Both the position numbers and the translations under genes were made by a program. This document shows positions 6,293 through 7,821 of a stretch of 7,821 nt of DNA, piece after piece. Below the pieces are notes generated by a model. It did not search any database and was not told the origin of the DNA. It saw only the letters and a program-made list of their open reading frames with translations. Source of the stretch: Brevundimonas sp. UBA4609 (GTDB lineage: Bacteria; Pseudomonadota; Alphaproteobacteria; Caulobacterales; Caulobacteraceae); NCBI GenBank assembly GCA_002386585.1, contig DGIZ01000210.1, forward strand, positions 461 to 8,281, given 5' to 3'. Position 1 is the first letter of the stretch, and each line of letters starts with the position of its first letter.

Positions 6293-7560
6293 CAAGCGGG
6301 CGTCAGCGCCGGTCCGGCGATCGGATAGGCCCGCGTCAGTTCTCTTCCCTGCGCCTTCACCGCCGCGCTGTCGAGATCGCCGTCGCGCAGGCCCTTGAGG
6401 ATGGTCAGGATCATGCCGCCGACCGTGCGGAACGCCTCGGCGTCGAACCCGCGCGAGGTCGAGGACGGCGAGCCCAGCCGCAGCCCGGACGTCACCATCG
6501 GCGAGGCCGTGTCATAGGGGACCGCGTTCTTGTTGGCGATCAGGCCGTGATCCTCCAGCGCCTCGACCGCTGCCTTACCAGTCAGGCCGAAGGGGCGCAG
6601 GTCCACCAGCACCAGATGGCAGTCCGTCCCGCCCGACACGAGGCGCAGGCCTCCATCCGCCAGCGTCTGGCCCAGTACGCGGGCGTTCTCGATCACCGCC
6701 TTTGAATACTCCACGAAGTCCGGTTGCAGCGCCTCGTGGAAGGCTGCGGCCTTGCCGGCGATGACGTGCATTAGCGGCCCGCCCTGCGTGCCGGGGAAGA
6801 CCGCTTTGTCGATGCGCCGCGCCAGTTCCGGGTCGTTGCACAGGATCAGGCCGCCGCGCGGGCCGCGCAGCGTCTTGTGCGTGGTCGAGGTGGTGACATG
6901 GGCGTGCGGCGTCGGATTGGGATAGAGGCCCGCCGCGATCAGCCCGGCGTAGTGGGCCACGTCGGCCACCAGCCAGGCGCCGACCTTATCCGCGATCTGG
7001 CGCATCCGGGCGAAGTCGATGCGACGCGGATAGGCCGAGCCGCCCGCATAGATCAGGCGGGGGCGGTCCTGACGGACTCGCCGCTCCATGTCGTCATAGT
7101 CGATCAGGTCGTCGTCCTCGCGCACCCGATAGGCGCTGACTTCGAACCACTGGCCTGACAGGCTGACCGGCGAGCCGTGCGTCAGGTGACCGCCGCAGGC
7201 TAGGTCCAGCCCCATGATCCGGTCGCCCGGCTTGATCAGGGCGAACAGCACGGCGAGGTTGGCGTTGACGCCCGAGTGCGGCTGGACGTTGGCGTAGGCC
7301 GTGTCGAACAGGGTGCAGGCGCGCTCGATGGCCAGCTTCTCGGCGATGTCGACCGCCTCGCACCCGCCGTAGTAGCGGCGGCCCGGATAGCCTTCGGCGT
7401 ATTTGTTGGTCAGGACGGAGCCCTGCGCCTGACGCACGGCGGCGCTGACGATGTTCTCGGACGCGATCAGCTCGATGCTGTCCTGCTGGCGCTGGCGCTC
7501 CAGCATCAGGGCTTGGGCCAGTTGCGGGTCCAGAACCCGCGTCGCCAGGTCGAGAACCAT
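6292..7560 (-). CDS. glyA: Serine hydroxymethyltransferase (PLP-dependent), somewhat divergent GlyA-like
   Basis: Converts serine and tetrahydrofolate to glycine and 5,10-methylene-THF, the main source of one-carbon units and of glycine. The 422-residue protein shows [11 protein letters not shown] (29-39), [17 protein letters not shown] (52-68), NVQPHSG (91-97), [14 protein letters not shown] (123-136), AGGSAYPR (172-179), ADVAHYAGL (199-207), [12 protein letters not shown] with PLP lysine K229, [11 protein letters not shown] and [17 protein letters not shown]200, H203 and K229 coincide with the E. coli GlyA numbers, so catalysis should be intact. Several blocks depart from the common form: GVNANL instead of GSQAN/GAQAN, DLACGGH instead of DLAHGGH, VAHYAG instead of MAHIAG, GSPSST instead of GTPA-T. 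It may therefore be a second SHMT paralogue or one specialised for another substrate such as 2-methylserine; this is inference. ATG 7560 has GGAG 5 nt upstream. It is followed by pdxY. Confidence 0.93.
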   Translation of the reverse strand: MVLDLATRVLDPQLAQALMLERQRQQDSIELIASENIVSAAVRQAQGSVLTNKYAEGYPGRRYYGGCEAVDIAEKLAIERACTLFDTAYANVQPHSGVNANLAVLFALIKPGDRIMGLDLACGGHLTHGSPVSLSGQWFEVSAYRVREDDDLIDYDDMERRVRQDRPRLIYAGGSAYPRRIDFARMRQIADKVGAWLVADVAHYAGLIAAGLYPNPTPHAHVTTSTTHKTLRGPRGGLILCNDPELARRIDKAVFPGTQGGPLMHVIAGKAAAFHEALQPDFVEYSKAVIENARVLGQTLADGGLRLVSGGTDCHLVLVDLRPFGLTGKAAVEALEDHGLIANKNAVPYDTASPMVTSGLRLGSPSSTSRGFDAEAFRTVGGMILTILKGLRDGDLDSAAVKAQGRELTRAYPIAGPALTPA

Positions 7561-7565
7561 GTCGT

Positions 7566-7569
7566 CTCC
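7566..7569 (-). promoter_or_regulatory. Ribosome binding site GGAG for glyA
   Basis: GGAG on the minus strand lies 5 nt before ATG 7560 and supports that start. Confidence 0.7.
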
Positions 7570-7572
7570 GTC

Positions 7573-7580
7573 ATTCTAGT
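7573..7580 (-). promoter_or_regulatory. Possible -10 element ACTAGAAT for glyA (weak)
   Basis: ACTAGAAT on the minus strand contains TAGAAT, one mismatch from TATAAT, and partly fits the Caulobacter-type -10 GCTANAWC. No good -35 is present at normal spacing, where the upstream DNA is the terminator stem. Transcription from here would begin only a few bases before ATG 7560. It is listed because no other promoter is visible in the 109-bp gap. Confidence 0.22.
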
Positions 7581-7581
7581 G

Positions 7582-7628
7582 AAAAAGACGGCGGGTCGGC
7601 CTCTGAGGAGGAGGGTCGCCGACCCGCC
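7582..7628 (-). terminator. Intrinsic terminator of the thioredoxin-fold gene
   Basis: On the minus strand GGCGGGTCGGC (7628-7618) and GCCGACCCGCC (7600-7590) form a perfect 11-bp stem with a 17-nt loop, followed by GTCTTTTT (7589-7582). This is a standard rho-independent terminator for the gene ending at 7670. Its T-run ends only 21 bp before the glyA start codon, so it also lies where the glyA promoter or leader would be. Confidence 0.8.
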
Positions 7629-7634
7629 GAGCGG

Positions 7635-7658
7635 CTGGCTTCGGGGGACTGAAGCCAG
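7635..7658. repeat. Second hairpin CTGGCTTC-loop-GAAGCCAG downstream of the thioredoxin-fold gene
   Basis: A perfect 8-bp stem with an 8-nt loop lies 11 bp beyond the stop codon of the right-edge gene and just ahead of the intrinsic terminator. It has no T-run of its own. It may protect the mRNA 3' end or assist termination. Confidence 0.5.
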
Positions 7659-7669
7659 GCCGAGGTGCG

Positions 7670-7821
7670 TCAGCGCAGGGCCGAAAGGTCCGCGCCGTGA
7701 TTGATGTGGTAGACGGCGCCGCCCATGACGATGGCCGGAACCGACTGCACGCCCGCGGCCTCGGCTTCGGCCAGGCGCTGCGGCGTCTCGCCCAGATGGA
7801 CGACCTCGACCTCATAGGCCG
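7670..7821 (-). CDS. Thioredoxin/glutaredoxin-fold protein, C-terminal 49 residues, cut by window edge
   Basis: Only the last 49 residues are in the window. The sequence AYEVEVVHLGETPQRLAEAE, then AGVQSVPAIVMGGAVYHINHG and DLSALR before the stop, has the form of a thioredoxin-fold C-terminal half: a strand, a helix, the SVPA turn with the expected cis-proline, then two short beta strands with a GG turn and a final helix. The CXXC-type active site, if any, would be beyond the right edge. Possible identities are a glutaredoxin-like or thioredoxin-family protein; I cannot choose. It has its own terminator, so it is likely a separate unit from glyA-pdxY. Confidence 0.65.
   Translation of the reverse strand, partial: AYEVEVVHLGETPQRLAEAEAAGVQSVPAIVMGGAVYHINHGADLSALR

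Noticed and set aside
5666..6328. Plus-strand open frame opposite pdxY
   Set aside because: The minus strand encodes a complete pyridoxal kinase with ribosome site; the plus-strand product is low-complexity and unrecognised.
7582..7672. Known glycine or PLP riboswitch ahead of glyA
   Set aside because: The structure is two simple hairpins belonging to the end of the upstream gene; I see no conserved riboswitch core.
7576..7815. Minus-strand 79-codon frame at the right edge starting MRSRSS
   Set aside because: It is out of frame with the thioredoxin-fold C-terminus and runs through the two hairpins; its product is Arg/Ser/Pro-rich and unrecognised.

Overview
The window reads as chromosomal DNA of a high-GC alphaproteobacterium. 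The evidence is a 5-aminolevulinate synthase of the ALAS (C4, glycine plus succinyl-CoA) type, strong G/C preference at third codon positions, and dense, short-spaced gene packing. A Caulobacterales genus such as Brevundimonas would fit, but that is a guess from overall character, not from a diagnostic marker.

Layout, left to right. (1) The N-terminal half of hemA (ALAS) on the minus strand, running off the left edge. (2) A 94-bp divergent control region with an 8-bp perfect inverted repeat and a 7-bp direct repeat. (3) On the plus strand, a MocR-type (GntR-aminotransferase) regulator, then alanine racemase (alr), a PLP-binding protein of the YggS/PLPBP family, and a DegT/DnrJ/EryC1/StrS aminotransferase of WbpE-like type. 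(4) A hairpin that spans the stop codons of two converging genes. (5) On the minus strand, serine hydroxymethyltransferase (glyA-like) followed 17 bp later by pyridoxal kinase (pdxY). (6) A tandem hairpin/terminator, then the C-terminal 49 residues of a thioredoxin/glutaredoxin-fold protein running off the right edge.

The unifying theme is pyridoxal 5'-phosphate (PLP). All seven complete or nearly recognisable genes from hemA to glyA either use PLP as cofactor (ALAS, Alr, DegT-type aminotransferase, SHMT), carry a PLP-binding aminotransferase domain used for sensing (MocR), buffer free PLP (YggS/PLPBP), or make PLP by salvage (PdxY). They come from several unrelated pathways (haem, peptidoglycan, one-carbon/glycine, surface sugars), so shared cofactor, not shared pathway, is the simplest link. 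SHMT makes glycine, which ALAS consumes, giving one direct metabolic connection.

Two transcription units are well supported: alr-yggS(-aminotransferase), with a 4-bp GTGA overlap between the first two genes, and glyA-pdxY. Whether the MocR protein controls hemA, its own gene or the PLP genes cannot be decided from sequence alone. I see no RNA genes, CRISPR arrays, insertion sequences or prophage parts, and no gene-free stretch longer than about 120 bp.
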